Position numbers and translations under genes: made by a program
Notes under the pieces: generated by a model
Database searches by the model: none
What the model was told of the DNA's origin: nothing
The model's input: only the letters and a program-made list of their open reading frames with translations
NCBI RefSeq assembly: GCF_025950235.1
Contig: NZ_JAPDDT010000001.1
Location: 1,054,001-1,118,000 of the forward strand
Source of the DNA: Luteolibacter arcticus
GTDB taxonomy: Bacteria; Verrucomicrobiota; Verrucomicrobiia; Verrucomicrobiales; Akkermansiaceae
Direction of reading: 5' to 3'
Length of the DNA: 64,000 nt
Shown here: one piece after another, positions 45,360 to 54,143 of the stretch
Numbering within the stretch: the stretch's first letter is position 1
Layout: each line of letters opens with the position of its first letter

Positions 45360-46130
45360 ATGCATAGCGACCAAGCGCCGTATAGCGAACTACTCGAGCA
45401 GCTTGATGACTGCAACGAAGACGGCGAGTTGGAGCCGGTGATTGGAGAATGGCTGCGGACCCATCCCGGCGAGTCCGCGTGGATCGCAGGGTTGAAACGC
45501 GTTGATGAAAGCAGCGGCATTCCCGAAATGTCAGTCGAGGATCGGTGGCGTCTGTACGCCCTGTCCCGCGTGTCCGACGCGTTGATCGAGCGGATCGGGA
45601 AAGACCGCGGCCGTAAGCATCACTACACCGCCTTCATGCAGAGCCTCGGCCTGTGCGAGATCGACGCCAGGGACTTCCATCCCTTTTATCACGAGGTGGT
45701 CGAAGTCACTCCATCTGCGACCGTCGATGCCCCGATCACTATTTCAACAATCGCTTGGCCCGGCTTCATGTGTGGGCCTTTGATGATTGCCCGAGCCGGA
45801 GTCTCGGTCACTGGCGGCACCATGCATACAAGGAAGGACATCGCCGAGGCCTCCACGCTGTACTGGTGCTATCGCCGGGCGGGACGGGCGGTCGAAGATC
45901 TTTCGCTCGGATGGGGCGGCAACTCGCAATGGCGCACCGCGTTTCGGCGGGACTATCGCATCGGAGGGCACTACTTCTACAATGTTGATGGCGAAAATGA
46001 CCCGGTCAGCTCCCTCTTGGACGAATCTGCACTAGCGGAGCTGCTCCGTCATCGCTGCTTCATTTTGCGAGACTCGCAGCACGTGGATCTCTACCCATAC
46101 CAGCTTCGTCACCATGAACCGGTGGCCTGA
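45360..46130 (+). CDS. Hypothetical cytoplasmic protein
   Basis: This encodes a 256-residue protein without signal or membrane segments. ATG 45360 was chosen; a GTG at 45312 in the same frame is possible. The N-terminal half is acidic and helical (LLEQLDDCNEDGELEPVIGEWLRTHPGESAWIAG). The C-terminal half is beta-rich and aromatic (PITISTIAWPGFMCGPLMIARAGVS, STLYWCYRRAGRAVEDLSLGWGGNSQW, FYNVDGENDPV). I do not recognise a family; it could be an immunity- or SMI1-like stand-alone protein, but this is a guess from length and style only. Confidence 0.65.
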   Translation: MHSDQAPYSELLEQLDDCNEDGELEPVIGEWLRTHPGESAWIAGLKRVDESSGIPEMSVEDRWRLYALSRVSDALIERIGKDRGRKHHYTAFMQSLGLCEIDARDFHPFYHEVVEVTPSATVDAPITISTIAWPGFMCGPLMIARAGVSVTGGTMHTRKDIAEASTLYWCYRRAGRAVEDLSLGWGGNSQWRTAFRRDYRIGGHYFYNVDGENDPVSSLLDESALAELLRHRCFILRDSQHVDLYPYQLRHHEPVA

Positions 46131-46303
46131 CATCCGCTGCCGCGGAGCCGACCCTTGGTAGCCCTCCCCACCAAAACAGCCTACCCGATGAAGTTCCCAC
46201 CCATCGGCCTTCCCATCGGCCCCCCGGCCTTCCTGCACCGCCCGGGTAAGCGGAAGGTTGCCGGATCGGCCAATCCGTGAAAGCCTTCAGGCCATTCCCT
46301 GTT

Positions 46304-46921
46304 ATGCAGAAACGATCCGTCACTTATTGCGTCGCGGCCGGCCTCATGGCTGCCGCTGGCATTGCCATCTGGTATCCCAAGGCAGGCCGTTCAAGCGACA
46401 GCCATGCCCCCCCGGGGACGGCAACCAGCGGCCATCCCGGCGGCAAGGGTGCAAATGGCGCCGGCTCGAAGGATCAGGACGAGCGCAATCTCCCCGCTAC
46501 GCCCGCCGCCGATGATCTCCCATTCGAAACAGACGAAGCCGGGATCGTGGACACTGCCGCCTACGATACGGATGGGGACGGCTACCCCGAAATTCAAACA
46601 TTTGTTAGAATTTACGGTCAACTCAAGACGGTGGCGGGCAAATGCGACATGCTGGAAAACGCCCGGATCCTTGAGCCCCCCGACGACCCGCGGATCAATG
46701 CGCTTTTGATTGAAGAAGCGGCGCATTCGGACTCCCCGGAAATCCGGGAAGCCGCTCGCGATGGCCTTCTCGAATACGGCGGACCAGTGGCCCACAAGGG
46801 ACTTCAGGATTATTTGCTAACACAAACTAACATCCTTGACCCAAGCAAACTCAATGAAACGCTTGACAAACTCGCCCATCCCACGTTGAAGATGTTGCGG
46901 CATAGGATGAAAACCAAATAA
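46304..46921 (+). CDS. Membrane-anchored hypothetical protein with EF-hand-like loop
   Basis: This is a 205-residue protein. ATG 46304 starts MQKRSVTYCVAAGLMAAAG, a membrane anchor or signal; a GTG at 46277 is an alternative. A Gly/Ser/Pro-rich linker follows. A calcium-binding-like loop (DTDGDGYPEI) is seen near 95. The last 90 residues are helical and HEAT-like (INALLIEEAAHSDSPEIREAARDGLLEYGG). It is close to the secreted protein 35 bp downstream and may be cotranscribed with it. Function unknown. Confidence 0.7.
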   Translation: MQKRSVTYCVAAGLMAAAGIAIWYPKAGRSSDSHAPPGTATSGHPGGKGANGAGSKDQDERNLPATPAADDLPFETDEAGIVDTAAYDTDGDGYPEIQTFVRIYGQLKTVAGKCDMLENARILEPPDDPRINALLIEEAAHSDSPEIREAARDGLLEYGGPVAHKGLQDYLLTQTNILDPSKLNETLDKLAHPTLKMLRHRMKTK

Positions 46922-46956
46922 GGGATCTCCTACGTCACCAAAAACGAAAGCAAACC

Positions 46957-47646
46957 ATGAAACTTGCGCAAATCATCGGAGTCGCCTCTGTTGCCGTCAT
47001 CTCGTCCGCGTATGCGGGTGAGCCCGCCCCCAACGCCTTCTACAAGGTCAAGATCACCGCCCAAGCCACGATCCAGACGGCCCTCGACGAAACGTCGAGC
47101 GCCCAGATCGATACCAACGACGTGATCGAGGCCCTGTTGGATGAGCTCGGCACCCCGACTTCCAGTCCACAACACTTCGACATCATCGCCACCTACGAGG
47201 GCGAGGATGACCAGGTCATGGAGGTGGCCACTTACTACTTGGCCCGCACCCGCGGCCCGGCCGATGAGCGCTACAAGGTGCTTATTCCAACGGGGTTCTT
47301 TGACACTGAGGGAGGCAGCGCCGTGTTCAAGCGGGTCTTCACCGCCAACAACTCGACCCTTAAGGTGAACATCACGGATTCGTTCTCCCTATTGGAGATC
47401 AATACCTCCATGCTTTCATTGGACTCCCAAGGCTTGGCCAAAGCCCAAGTGACCGTGAAAGACACTGGAGAGGGCGGCGATCCCTTCCTCAGCCTGGTGA
47501 AAAACAATTTCTCCGGGAACCACGTGGTCGGTATTGATGACGTCGGAGAAGGCGTCGGCTCGATCAACGCCAACATCGGCGGCGCGATCAAGAAGTCGGT
47601 TTTCGACTCTCTGCCAGACCTCACCCCCATCCCCGTCCCCATCTAA
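46957..47646 (+). CDS. Secreted hypothetical protein
   Basis: This encodes a 229-residue exported protein with a signal peptide (IIGVASVAVISSAYAGE). The mature part has a beta-rich domain with ITAQATIQTALDETSSAQI, HFDIIATYEGEDDQVMEVATYYLA and AVFKRVFTANNSTLKVNIT blocks, and a Gly-rich end (GEGVGSINANIGGAIKKSVFDSLPD) that closes with VPVPI. No family was recognised. It is 35 bp after the membrane-anchored gene and ends at a very strong terminator. Confidence 0.75.
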   Translation: MKLAQIIGVASVAVISSAYAGEPAPNAFYKVKITAQATIQTALDETSSAQIDTNDVIEALLDELGTPTSSPQHFDIIATYEGEDDQVMEVATYYLARTRGPADERYKVLIPTGFFDTEGGSAVFKRVFTANNSTLKVNITDSFSLLEINTSMLSLDSQGLAKAQVTVKDTGEGGDPFLSLVKNNFSGNHVVGIDDVGEGVGSINANIGGAIKKSVFDSLPDLTPIPVPI

Positions 47647-47699
47647 GTAGGAACAGGGACACGTGGGGACGCCGAAGGGCTCCCATTACACCTTCAAGG

Positions 47700-47731
47700 G
47701 CAGCCCGGGCTTCGGCCCGGGCTGCTTTTTT
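47700..47731 (+). terminator. Strong intrinsic terminator
   Basis: An 11-bp perfect stem (GCAGCCCGGGC/GCCCGGGCTGC) with a TTCG tetraloop is followed by TTTTTTC. This is the best intrinsic terminator in the window. It ends the 46,304-47,646 transcript. Confidence 0.95.
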
Positions 47732-47801
47732 CGTGAGCGCCTCTCCCTCGATCAGCGAACGGAAGGATGCGTTGGCAGCGCAACAGGATCCTCGACGCTT
47801 C

Positions 47802-49112
47802 TCACCATAGCGGCTCGATCAACCCGGACTCCCAGGCATCGAGCTTTTCTTCCAGCGCCTTCACCTTGTCCGGATTTCCGGCGGCGAGATTGTTGGCTTC
47901 CGAAATGTCTTCCTTCAGGTTGTAGAGTTCGGGTCCCGTCGCCGACTTGCCGCGCAGCTTGATGAGTTTCCAGTCGCCTTCGCGGATCGCGATCGGCCCC
48001 TTGCCACCGCTGGTGCGCCAGTAGAGCGCCCGTTCGGGGAGCTTGATAGAGGGATCCTTCAGCAGCGGCATCAGACTCGTGCCATCGAGCTTCCACTCCG
48101 GCTCCGCCTTGTTACCCGAGGCCTCGACGAAGGTCGGAAACCAATCGAGCGAGATCACCGGGCTGTCGTTCCTGGTGCCGGACGGAATCACACCGGGCCA
48201 GCGCATCGCCATCGGTACGCGGATCCCGCCTTCCACGACCTCGCCCTTGTGTCCCCGCAGCGGGGTATTCACCGCGCCGGTCTGAGTCTGGCCGCCGTTG
48301 TCGTTGGAAAAGACGACCAACGTGTTCTTCGCCAGTCCTTCCTCCTCCAGGCAGTCGAGGATCTTGCCGCAATTTTCATCGAGCGACTTCACCAGCTCGG
48401 CGTACTTCGTACGCCGCTCGTCGCCGATCTTCCCGATCGCCTTGAGATCCTCCGGCTTCGGTTGCAGCGGGCCGTGCGGCGTAGTGAAGGCGACGAAGAG
48501 GAAAAACGGCTTCTCCTTGTTCGAGCGGATAAAGTCGCAGGCACCGTCACCGATGCGGTCGGTGGTGTAGCCGCCTTCCGGCGTGACCTTGTCGTTGAGC
48601 AGGAAGCTGCGGTGACCGTTCTCCTTCTTCATCGGGAAGTACGAACGCGAGCCCTGCAGCATTCCGAAGAAATGATCGAAGCCGCGTTGGTTCGGATGGT
48701 AGCCAGTTGGATAGCCGAGGTGCCACTTGCCAATCAGTCCCGTGGTGTAGCCCAGCGGCCGCAACCGGTCGCCGATCAACTTCTCGGAAAGCGGCAGGCC
48801 GCCCTTCAGGTAGCCGGGAGGGATATTCTTGTCGTGGCCGAAGCGCTGCTGGTAGCGGCCGGTCATTGCTCCAGCGCGCGATGGAGAGCAGACGGCACCC
48901 GAGACGTAGGCATTGGTGAAGACAATGCCTTCCTTCGCCAGCGCGGTGAGCCGTGGCGTGAGCTTGGCCAGTGCAGGGTCGGCCTTTTCCTGAATGCCGA
49001 AATCGGCATAGCCGGCATCATCCGAGAACAGCACCACGATGTTCGGTGATCCAGCGGAGGCAGCGGAAACGGTCAGCAGCGCGAGGGCGAGGAGGCGAGC
49101 GATGGGAGACAT
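47802..49112 (-). CDS. Secreted S1-family sulfatase 1
   Basis: This 436-residue exported enzyme hydrolyses sulfate esters, by family most likely of polysaccharides. A signal peptide (LLALALLTVSAASAG) precedes the metal site NIVVLFSDDAGYADFG. The formylglycine motif is AVCSPSRAGAMTGRY, with the modified Cys at 75. Other expected blocks are TGLIGKWHLGY, NQRGFDHFFGM, TPHGPLQPK, LVVFSNDNGGQT and LRGHKGEVVEGGIRVP. It lies six bases downstream of the second sulfatase gene, on the same strand, so the pair is one operon. No sulfatase-maturing enzyme is visible in the window. Confidence 0.96.
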   Translation of the reverse strand: MSPIARLLALALLTVSAASAGSPNIVVLFSDDAGYADFGIQEKADPALAKLTPRLTALAKEGIVFTNAYVSGAVCSPSRAGAMTGRYQQRFGHDKNIPPGYLKGGLPLSEKLIGDRLRPLGYTTGLIGKWHLGYPTGYHPNQRGFDHFFGMLQGSRSYFPMKKENGHRSFLLNDKVTPEGGYTTDRIGDGACDFIRSNKEKPFFLFVAFTTPHGPLQPKPEDLKAIGKIGDERRTKYAELVKSLDENCGKILDCLEEEGLAKNTLVVFSNDNGGQTQTGAVNTPLRGHKGEVVEGGIRVPMAMRWPGVIPSGTRNDSPVISLDWFPTFVEASGNKAEPEWKLDGTSLMPLLKDPSIKLPERALYWRTSGGKGPIAIREGDWKLIKLRGKSATGPELYNLKEDISEANNLAAGNPDKVKALEEKLDAWESGLIEPLW

Positions 49113-49118
49113 GAGGAT

Positions 49119-50603
49119 CTAGTCGAGTCGGGGAGCAGAGTGACCTTGATCGCGGATCTTTTTCAGGAGCCCCTGAAGCTTCTTCACGGTATCGGGCTGA
49201 TCCGCGGCGAGGTTCTTGCGCTGGCCGGGATCAGCCTTCAGGTCGTAGAGTTCGACCGGCAAGTCGTCATCCGCCGGGGTGTCGTGCTTGTCCATCCACG
49301 CCTTCGGCACCGGGCGGACATTGCCGGTCTTGGTATCGATCAGTAGCCAATGGCCCGAGCGCATGGCGTAAACTTTCGCGTTCGTATTGTGGACGATGGC
49401 CGTCCGCGGTCCTTCGGCGGCGGCACCCTTGAGAAACGGCAGGAAGTCGTGCGAATCCTCCGCGCAAGTACGAGGAAGATCGTAGTTCACCAGCGCTGCG
49501 AAGGTGGCCATGAGATCGACCTGCGAAAGCAGGGCATCGGAAACACTGCCCGGCTTGGTGAGGCCCGGCCACTTGATCACGAAGGGGACGTGATGCCCGC
49601 CTTCGTAAAGGTCGCGCTTGATCCCGCGGAAGGGCGCGGATGACCAATGATCGAATTTCTGGTCGCGGGCATGAGCGAAGATCTCCGCACCATTGTCGGC
49701 GGAGAAAACGACGATGGTATTCTCCGCGAGCCCGGTCTCGCGCAGCGCGGCGAGGATCTGGCCGCAGGCGTCGTCGGTCTGGACCACGAAGTCACCGAAG
49801 GGCCCGGCCTTGGATTTGCCGTCAAACTCGCCATTCGGAATGATCGGCGCGTGTGGCGAAGGAAAAGGCACGTAGAGGAAGAACGGCTGCTCCTTGCCCT
49901 TGCGCGAGCGGACATATTCGACCGACTTGCGGGTCAGCGTTGGCAGTACCTGATAGAAATCCCAGTCCGAACGCGCAGGCCCGGGCCGGCACTCCCAACC
50001 GCCTTCCTTCGGTTGGCCCGGCACCTTTTCCAAGGTTGTGTCCGGGGGGAGGACCAGCTTCTCATCCTCGATCCACGCGTAGGGCGGGAAGTTGATCACG
50101 TTGTCGCCGAAGTAGTGGTCGAAGCCGTGATCGAGCGGGCCGCCGCTGAAAGGCTTGGTCCATTCGAAATCCGTGTGGCGGATCGACTTGGGCGGCGAGC
50201 CCGGTTTGCGAATGCCATCCCAATCGAAGCCCAGATGCCACTTGCCGATGCACGCGGTGGCGTAGCCTTTCTCGCGAAGCATGGCGGGCAAGGTGAGCTG
50301 GTCCTTCTTGAAGACACTGCCGTCGAAGGCCCCCGCGATCTGATGGAAATCCCGCCAGTGGTGACGGCCGGTGAGCATCGCATAGCGCGATGGAGTGCAG
50401 ATGCCGGACGACGAGTGGGCATCGGTGAAGCGCATTCCTTCCTTCGCGAGCTGATCCAGGTGCGGCGTCGGAATCTTGGACGCCGGGTTGTTCACGCCGA
50501 GGTCGCCATAGCCCATGTCATCGGCATACAGGATGACGATGTTTGGCTTTTCCAGCGCTAGCAGAGCCGCGGGCAAAATGGCGAAAAGGCTGATCCACTT
50601 CAT
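49119..50603 (-). CDS. Secreted S1-family sulfatase 2
   Basis: This 494-residue exported sulfatase has a signal peptide ([16 protein letters not shown]) after ATG 50603. The metal site is [16 protein letters not shown], and the formylglycine motif is [15 protein letters not shown], with the Cys at 69. [50 protein letters not shown] and [15 protein letters not shown] complete the family set. The two neighbours differ enough to have different sulfated substrates. It is the first gene of the sulfatase pair. Confidence 0.96.
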   Translation of the reverse strand: MKWISLFAILPAALLALEKPNIVILYADDMGYGDLGVNNPASKIPTPHLDQLAKEGMRFTDAHSSSGICTPSRYAMLTGRHHWRDFHQIAGAFDGSVFKKDQLTLPAMLREKGYATACIGKWHLGFDWDGIRKPGSPPKSIRHTDFEWTKPFSGGPLDHGFDHYFGDNVINFPPYAWIEDEKLVLPPDTTLEKVPGQPKEGGWECRPGPARSDWDFYQVLPTLTRKSVEYVRSRKGKEQPFFLYVPFPSPHAPIIPNGEFDGKSKAGPFGDFVVQTDDACGQILAALRETGLAENTIVVFSADNGAEIFAHARDQKFDHWSSAPFRGIKRDLYEGGHHVPFVIKWPGLTKPGSVSDALLSQVDLMATFAALVNYDLPRTCAEDSHDFLPFLKGAAAEGPRTAIVHNTNAKVYAMRSGHWLLIDTKTGNVRPVPKAWMDKHDTPADDDLPVELYDLKADPGQRKNLAADQPDTVKKLQGLLKKIRDQGHSAPRLD

Positions 50604-50912
50604 CGCGCCAAAATACGGAGCCATACCGGCGCTTCATCATCAAATCCACGCCGGGCGGTTTCCATGTTCCGAATTCTGGGTAACGTTCAGGCAGCGACTA
50701 GATCGCGGGCTCTGCATCGCACTTGCCGCCGGAAGCCCCTGCTCTGGCAATGGGCGGGCTCCAAGCTCCCTCCAATTCGAACGCGAATCGCTTCGCCTCG
50801 CCCGCCCCAAATTGCGCCGCAACCCTCCATGCCCTTGGCGGCATGCCGGCGAACTGGATTTTCTCAATGCGGGGACTGCCCCGGGGACTGACCACACCCT
50901 CCTTACCACCAA
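50604..50912. other. Intergenic region upstream of the sulfatase pair
   Basis: This 309-bp stretch between the sulfatase start and the tRNA-Val terminator must hold the sulfatase promoter. Open frames exist on both strands but are Arg/Pro-rich shadows. I see no repeat or RNA gene in it. Confidence 0.4.
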
Positions 50913-50940
50913 CAAAAAACCGGAGACTTCTCTCCGGTTG
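50913..50940 (-). terminator. Terminator of tRNA-Val
   Basis: Read on the minus strand, AACCGGAGA-GAAG-TCTCCGGTT is a perfect 9-bp stem with a four-base loop, followed by TTTTG. It lies four bases after the tRNA 3' end. Confidence 0.88.
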
Positions 50941-50944
50941 AAAA

Positions 50945-51019
50945 TGGTGCGCGCTGCAGGGTTCGAACCTGCGACCCCATCCGTGTGAAGGATGTGCTCT
51001 ACCACTGAGCTAAGCGCGC
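50945..51019 (-). tRNA. tRNA-Val (CAC anticodon)
   Basis: On the minus strand the acceptor GCGCGCT pairs with AGCGCGC. The D arm is GCTCAGTGGTAGAGC. The anticodon stem CATCC/GGATG carries loop TTCACAC with anticodon CAC, and the T arm is GCAGG-TTCGAAC-CCTGC. The discriminator base is A and CCA is encoded. It reads GUG. Confidence 0.96.
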
Positions 51020-51104
51020 TTTGAATTGCGTTGCCGTGCGGCGGGGCCGAGGTTTTGGGGAAATCCACCGGGCTTGGCAAGCATTTCTCGACGGTGCTGA
51101 AAGC

Positions 51105-51239
51105 TCAGCGGTCGAGGGCCGCCACGACCTGCTCCGGCGCGGTATTGGCCGAAGTCAGGCCATCGGAAAGGCCGAGCGCGATACTGGTCCATGAGGCGAG
51201 CCAGACGATCGTCAGCAGGATAATAGCGGCGGTTTTCAT
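51105..51239 (-). CDS. Small membrane or secreted peptide (44 aa)
   Basis: This short frame starts at ATG 51239 and ends at TGA 51105. The N-terminus is signal- or anchor-like (MKTAAIILLTIVWLASWTSI), followed by a short polar tail (SANTAPEQVVAALDR). The length is below usual gene-finding cutoffs. It lies between the tRNA-Val and the membrane-anchored gene. Its typical bacterial export signal supports a real gene, but there is no homology support. Confidence 0.5.
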   Translation of the reverse strand: MKTAAIILLTIVWLASWTSIALGLSDGLTSANTAPEQVVAALDR

Positions 51240-51363
51240 GGCGGTAGAGGTTGGGGGCTTTCACCGGTTGCTTGGGCGCTCCCGGCAGTTCTCTGACGCG
51301 CGACCTTTCCCGACTTGCAGAGAAAGTCCGCCCGCTCCTCCCCGCCTCACATGGAGCAGGAAC

Positions 51364-51984
51364 TCACTCCTTCTCCACGCCGGTGCCCGCCTGCCGGGCA
51401 TCGCGCAGCACGGTCTCGCCGTTCTTTAGGGAGAGCTTGCCGCGGATGGTCGCCATGCTGTCCCGGCGGATGTTCAGCAGCGACTCGCGCTCCCCGGCCG
51501 CGAATTCGCAGCGCAGCGATTCGACTCCGGTCTGGGTGCGAATGCCGTCCTTCGCCAGCGTCACGTAGGGCAGGTAGAAGCTGCCGATGATGCGATCCCC
51601 TTCCTGCCGGAGATCGCCGGCGCGGAGATTCCAGCTCACATCGGCCCCTTCGGCTTTCTCGCGAAAGGTATCCTGCACCAGCGTGGTCGCCTCGGTGTCG
51701 GATCGCCACGCGAGGAACATCTCCCGGGTCAAGGGCTGGCCAGCTTGATAGCTGGAGTAGTCCGGAAGCTCGCCCTCGGTGAGCTTTACCGGCTCCACCG
51801 CCGCGGCCTCAGCCATCGCCTTGGAGGCCTCCGCGCGATGCTTCTCAAATTGGGCCGACATGGCCTCCTTGCCGAAAACGGCGCCTCGATAGATGAGCGT
51901 GGCCACCAGCGCCAAGCCGCCCACCAGCACGACGATTCCGACGACCGCCGCCACCACGCATCCCGAGGATTTCTTCTCCGACAT
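51364..51984 (-). CDS. Membrane-anchored hypothetical protein
   Basis: This encodes a 206-residue protein. ATG 51984 starts MSEKKSSGCVVAAVVGIVVLVGG, a short cytoplasmic end and one membrane helix (about 9-30). The outside part has a helical segment (FEKHRAEASKAMAEAAAVE) and a beta-rich domain (SWNLRAGDLRQEGDRIIGSFYLPYV, SLRCEFAAGERESLLNI). No family was recognised. It stands alone on the minus strand between two other minus-strand genes with moderate gaps. Confidence 0.75.
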   Translation of the reverse strand: MSEKKSSGCVVAAVVGIVVLVGGLALVATLIYRGAVFGKEAMSAQFEKHRAEASKAMAEAAAVEPVKLTEGELPDYSSYQAGQPLTREMFLAWRSDTEATTLVQDTFREKAEGADVSWNLRAGDLRQEGDRIIGSFYLPYVTLAKDGIRTQTGVESLRCEFAAGERESLLNIRRDSMATIRGKLSLKNGETVLRDARQAGTGVEKE

Positions 51985-52090
51985 GGCAGCATCGTATCTC
52001 ACCGATCCGGCGTGGCGGCCATTCCAATTCATCCCCTCGCTTCCAACGAGGGGCCGGGCCCGGCATGCCTCACGCTACACCGCGACAACC

Positions 52091-52225
52091 TCACACGTCG
52101 CGCTCGAAGATCACGAAGTGAGCCTCACGAGCGAAGATCCCGAGCACCTTCTTCGTTTCATGGACCGATTTGACGAACTTCCAGCCTTGGGCCGCGTGTT
52201 CGTTGAGGAAGGCCTCAAGCTTCAA
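52091..52225 (-). CDS. DUF4177-like fragment or very short gene overlapping maa
   Basis: The last 44 residues of this frame ([19 protein letters not shown] near the start, FVIFERDV at the end) match the second half of DUF4177-type proteins, whose usual start strand is missing. A TTG at 52225 overlaps the maa stop (TTGA), with GGAG just upstream, so translation by coupling is possible. It may be the remnant of a longer gene that was cut when maa was placed next to it. Either a decayed fragment or a truncated but expressed gene; I cannot decide. Confidence 0.5.
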   Translation of the reverse strand: MKLEAFLNEHAAQGWKFVKSVHETKKVLGIFAREAHFVIFERDV

Positions 52226-52791
52226 CTCTCCGGGGCATCCAGTTGCCGGATGATCCGGGCGGGAACCCCGGCCACCACGACATTCGCCGGCACATCCTTC
52301 GTCACGACCGCTCCGGCGGCGACCACCACGTTGTCGCCGATGGTGACTCCTGGATTGATGACCGCATGGCCGCCGATCCAGACGTTGTCGCCGATGGTGA
52401 TGGGCATGGCATACTCGAGGCCGCTGATACGCGTGGCGGCATCGAGCGGGTGGGTGGCGGTGAAAATCGAGACCCGCGGCGCGATCATGCAGTTGTCGCC
52501 GATGCGGACCTCGCAGCAATCCAGCACGATCAGGTCGAAGTTCGCATAGAAGTTCCGGCCGACGTGGAAGTTATAGCCGTAGTCGCAGCGGAAGGGCGGC
52601 TCGATGAAGGCATTCGGCCCGCAGGTGCCGAGCAATTCGCGGAGGATCCCCTCCCGCTCCGCCATCTCCTCCTCGGTGGTCGCGTTGAAGCGGCGGCACA
52701 GCCGCTTGGCATGCTGACGTTCGCCGAAGAGTTCCTCACCAAATGCCTGATAGAGTTCGCCGGCGATCATCTTTTCCTTCTCGGTGGCCAT
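52222..52791 (-). CDS. maa: Maltose/galactoside O-acetyltransferase-type hexapeptide transferase
   Basis: This 189-residue enzyme transfers acetyl from acetyl-CoA to a sugar hydroxyl. ATG 52791 begins [15 protein letters not shown], the family's usual N-terminus. The Mac domain ([22 protein letters not shown]) is followed by left-handed beta-helix hexapeptides (IRIGDN-like turns, [45 protein letters not shown]). The catalytic His is in IFTATHPLD. The length is standard. The physiological sugar is unknown; such enzymes are often detoxifying or modify surface sugars. Its stop overlaps the DUF4177-like frame. Confidence 0.93.
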   Translation of the reverse strand: MATEKEKMIAGELYQAFGEELFGERQHAKRLCRRFNATTEEEMAEREGILRELLGTCGPNAFIEPPFRCDYGYNFHVGRNFYANFDLIVLDCCEVRIGDNCMIAPRVSIFTATHPLDAATRISGLEYAMPITIGDNVWIGGHAVINPGVTIGDNVVVAAGAVVTKDVPANVVVAGVPARIIRQLDAPES

Positions 52792-52840
52792 GGCGGCGAA
52801 TCTAACACGCACCTACGGACCCACCAGTCGATTGGCTCCA

Positions 52841-53851
52841 TCAGCAGATGCACCAGAAGTCCCGGCCTTCCCCATAACCGGCATCGGCCGCGAGTTGCCG
52901 GATCTCTTCCCTCACGCCAGCGAGGCCCACGGCGGAGAGCAGCACGGCATCGCGCCAGCGGTGACCGAAGTCTCCGAGGCCGGCGACCTCCGCGCCATGG
53001 ATGGTTTCGCCGAGGCGGCGCGGATGCACATCGAAAAATCCATGGACGGTGATGCCGAGCGCGAGGAGCCCGCGGGCCAGCGACTTGCCGATCGGGCCAG
53101 CTCCCGCGATGACGACTCCTTGCTCGCGGACGGCGGGGAGGGCGGACAGGAAATGGGCGCGCATTTGCTGGCGGGCCTTTTCGTGGTAGCGGCCATCGCT
53201 GCGGGTCAGGCGGTCGGCCGAGTCACGCCACGCCAGCAGGCGCTCGGTGACTTTCGCGAAGCGTGCCCCGTGCTGGAGCATCCGCAGCCAGAGATCGTGG
53301 TCCTCCGCCCACGGGACTTCGCGGTAGCCGCCTACGGCATCGAATGCGCGGCGGCGCATCAGCACGGTCGGGTGAATCACCGGATTCTCGATGAAACGGG
53401 CGTTGGCAATCGCCTCGTGGGTTTCCAGCGAATTGGCCCAGGCGACGTAGCGGGTCATCCCTTCGCCGAGCGGGTCGATCAGGTCCACATCGGTCGCGAC
53501 CACGTCGACCTCCCCCGCCCCCGCCCCTGCCCTTTCCCACTGGCGGGCGAGGCGCTCGGGGTGGCAACAGTCATCGGCATCCATGCGCGCCAGCCAGTCG
53601 GCGGCTGCACCCTTCGCGGCGGTCTGGAGCGCGCCGACAATCCCGGGCGGCCCGGCATTCACCATCAATCGAACCCGGGAATCCCGCCGGGCGAAGCCAG
53701 CGACGATTCCAGCGGACCCATCGTCCGAGCGATCGTCCACGGTAAGCAGTTCCCAATCCCCGAAGGTCTGGGCCAGCAGGCTTTCCAGCGCCTCCGCGAG
53801 GGTGGCGGCGGCATTGTGGAATGGCAGCAGGATGGAAATCGCCGGCGCCAT
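52841..53851 (-). CDS. Glycosyltransferase family 2 fused to a Rossmann-like domain
   Basis: This encodes a 336-residue protein. The N-terminal 220 residues are a GT-A family 2 transferase: ISILLPFHNAAATLAEALESLLAQT, DWELLTVDDRSDDGS, and the metal/sugar motif ARMDADD; the ED-like acceptor site is VPWAEDHDLWLRML. From about 245 on there is a nucleotide-binding Rossmann-like domain (GVVIAGAGPIGKSLARGLLALGI, FFDVHPRRLGETIHG, AVLLSAVGLAGVREEIRQLA). This resembles the nucleotide-binding half of PglD-type sugar-modifying proteins. The fusion suggests coupled sugar transfer and modification. A GTG one codon upstream is an alternative start. It lies three bases after the CPXCG gene. Confidence 0.88.
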   Translation of the reverse strand: MAPAISILLPFHNAAATLAEALESLLAQTFGDWELLTVDDRSDDGSAGIVAGFARRDSRVRLMVNAGPPGIVGALQTAAKGAAADWLARMDADDCCHPERLARQWERAGAGAGEVDVVATDVDLIDPLGEGMTRYVAWANSLETHEAIANARFIENPVIHPTVLMRRRAFDAVGGYREVPWAEDHDLWLRMLQHGARFAKVTERLLAWRDSADRLTRSDGRYHEKARQQMRAHFLSALPAVREQGVVIAGAGPIGKSLARGLLALGITVHGFFDVHPRRLGETIHGAEVAGLGDFGHRWRDAVLLSAVGLAGVREEIRQLAADAGYGEGRDFWCIC

Positions 53852-53854
53852 CAC

Positions 53855-54025
53855 TCACTCGCCGAGGCCGCGGGCATAGGCACCCGATTCATCGAAGACG
53901 AGGATCAGCGGGCGGCAGCAGATTTCGCAGTCGTAGTCCATTTCCGCCGGCAGTTCCTCGGGCGGCGGCATGACGACCTCGAAGTTCTCGAAGCATGTGG
54001 GGCACTGGACGAGCGCGGTTTCCAT
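53855..54025 (-). CDS. CPXCG-motif cysteine-rich small protein
   Basis: This 56-residue cytoplasmic protein has two cysteine pairs fit for zinc: C8-x-x-C11 (VQCPTCFENFEV) and C33-x-x-C36 (DYDCEICCRPL). It matches the CPXCG family of small bacterial zinc-ribbon proteins in length and pattern; the second motif is CEICC instead of CPYC. ATG 54025 was preferred over an upstream start without similarity. It is followed after three bases by the glycosyltransferase gene. Function is unknown. Confidence 0.85.
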   Translation of the reverse strand: METALVQCPTCFENFEVVMPPPEELPAEMDYDCEICCRPLILVFDESGAYARGLGE

Positions 54026-54143
54026 GGCGGGAGCATACGGTCGGCGGTTGGAAAGCACCAGTTTGACGCGCGCGCAATCGATGTTAGAGATGTAGGTTGC
54101 AGAGTCGCTTCAGACTCAGCAACCAAACCGAATCCATACCGCT

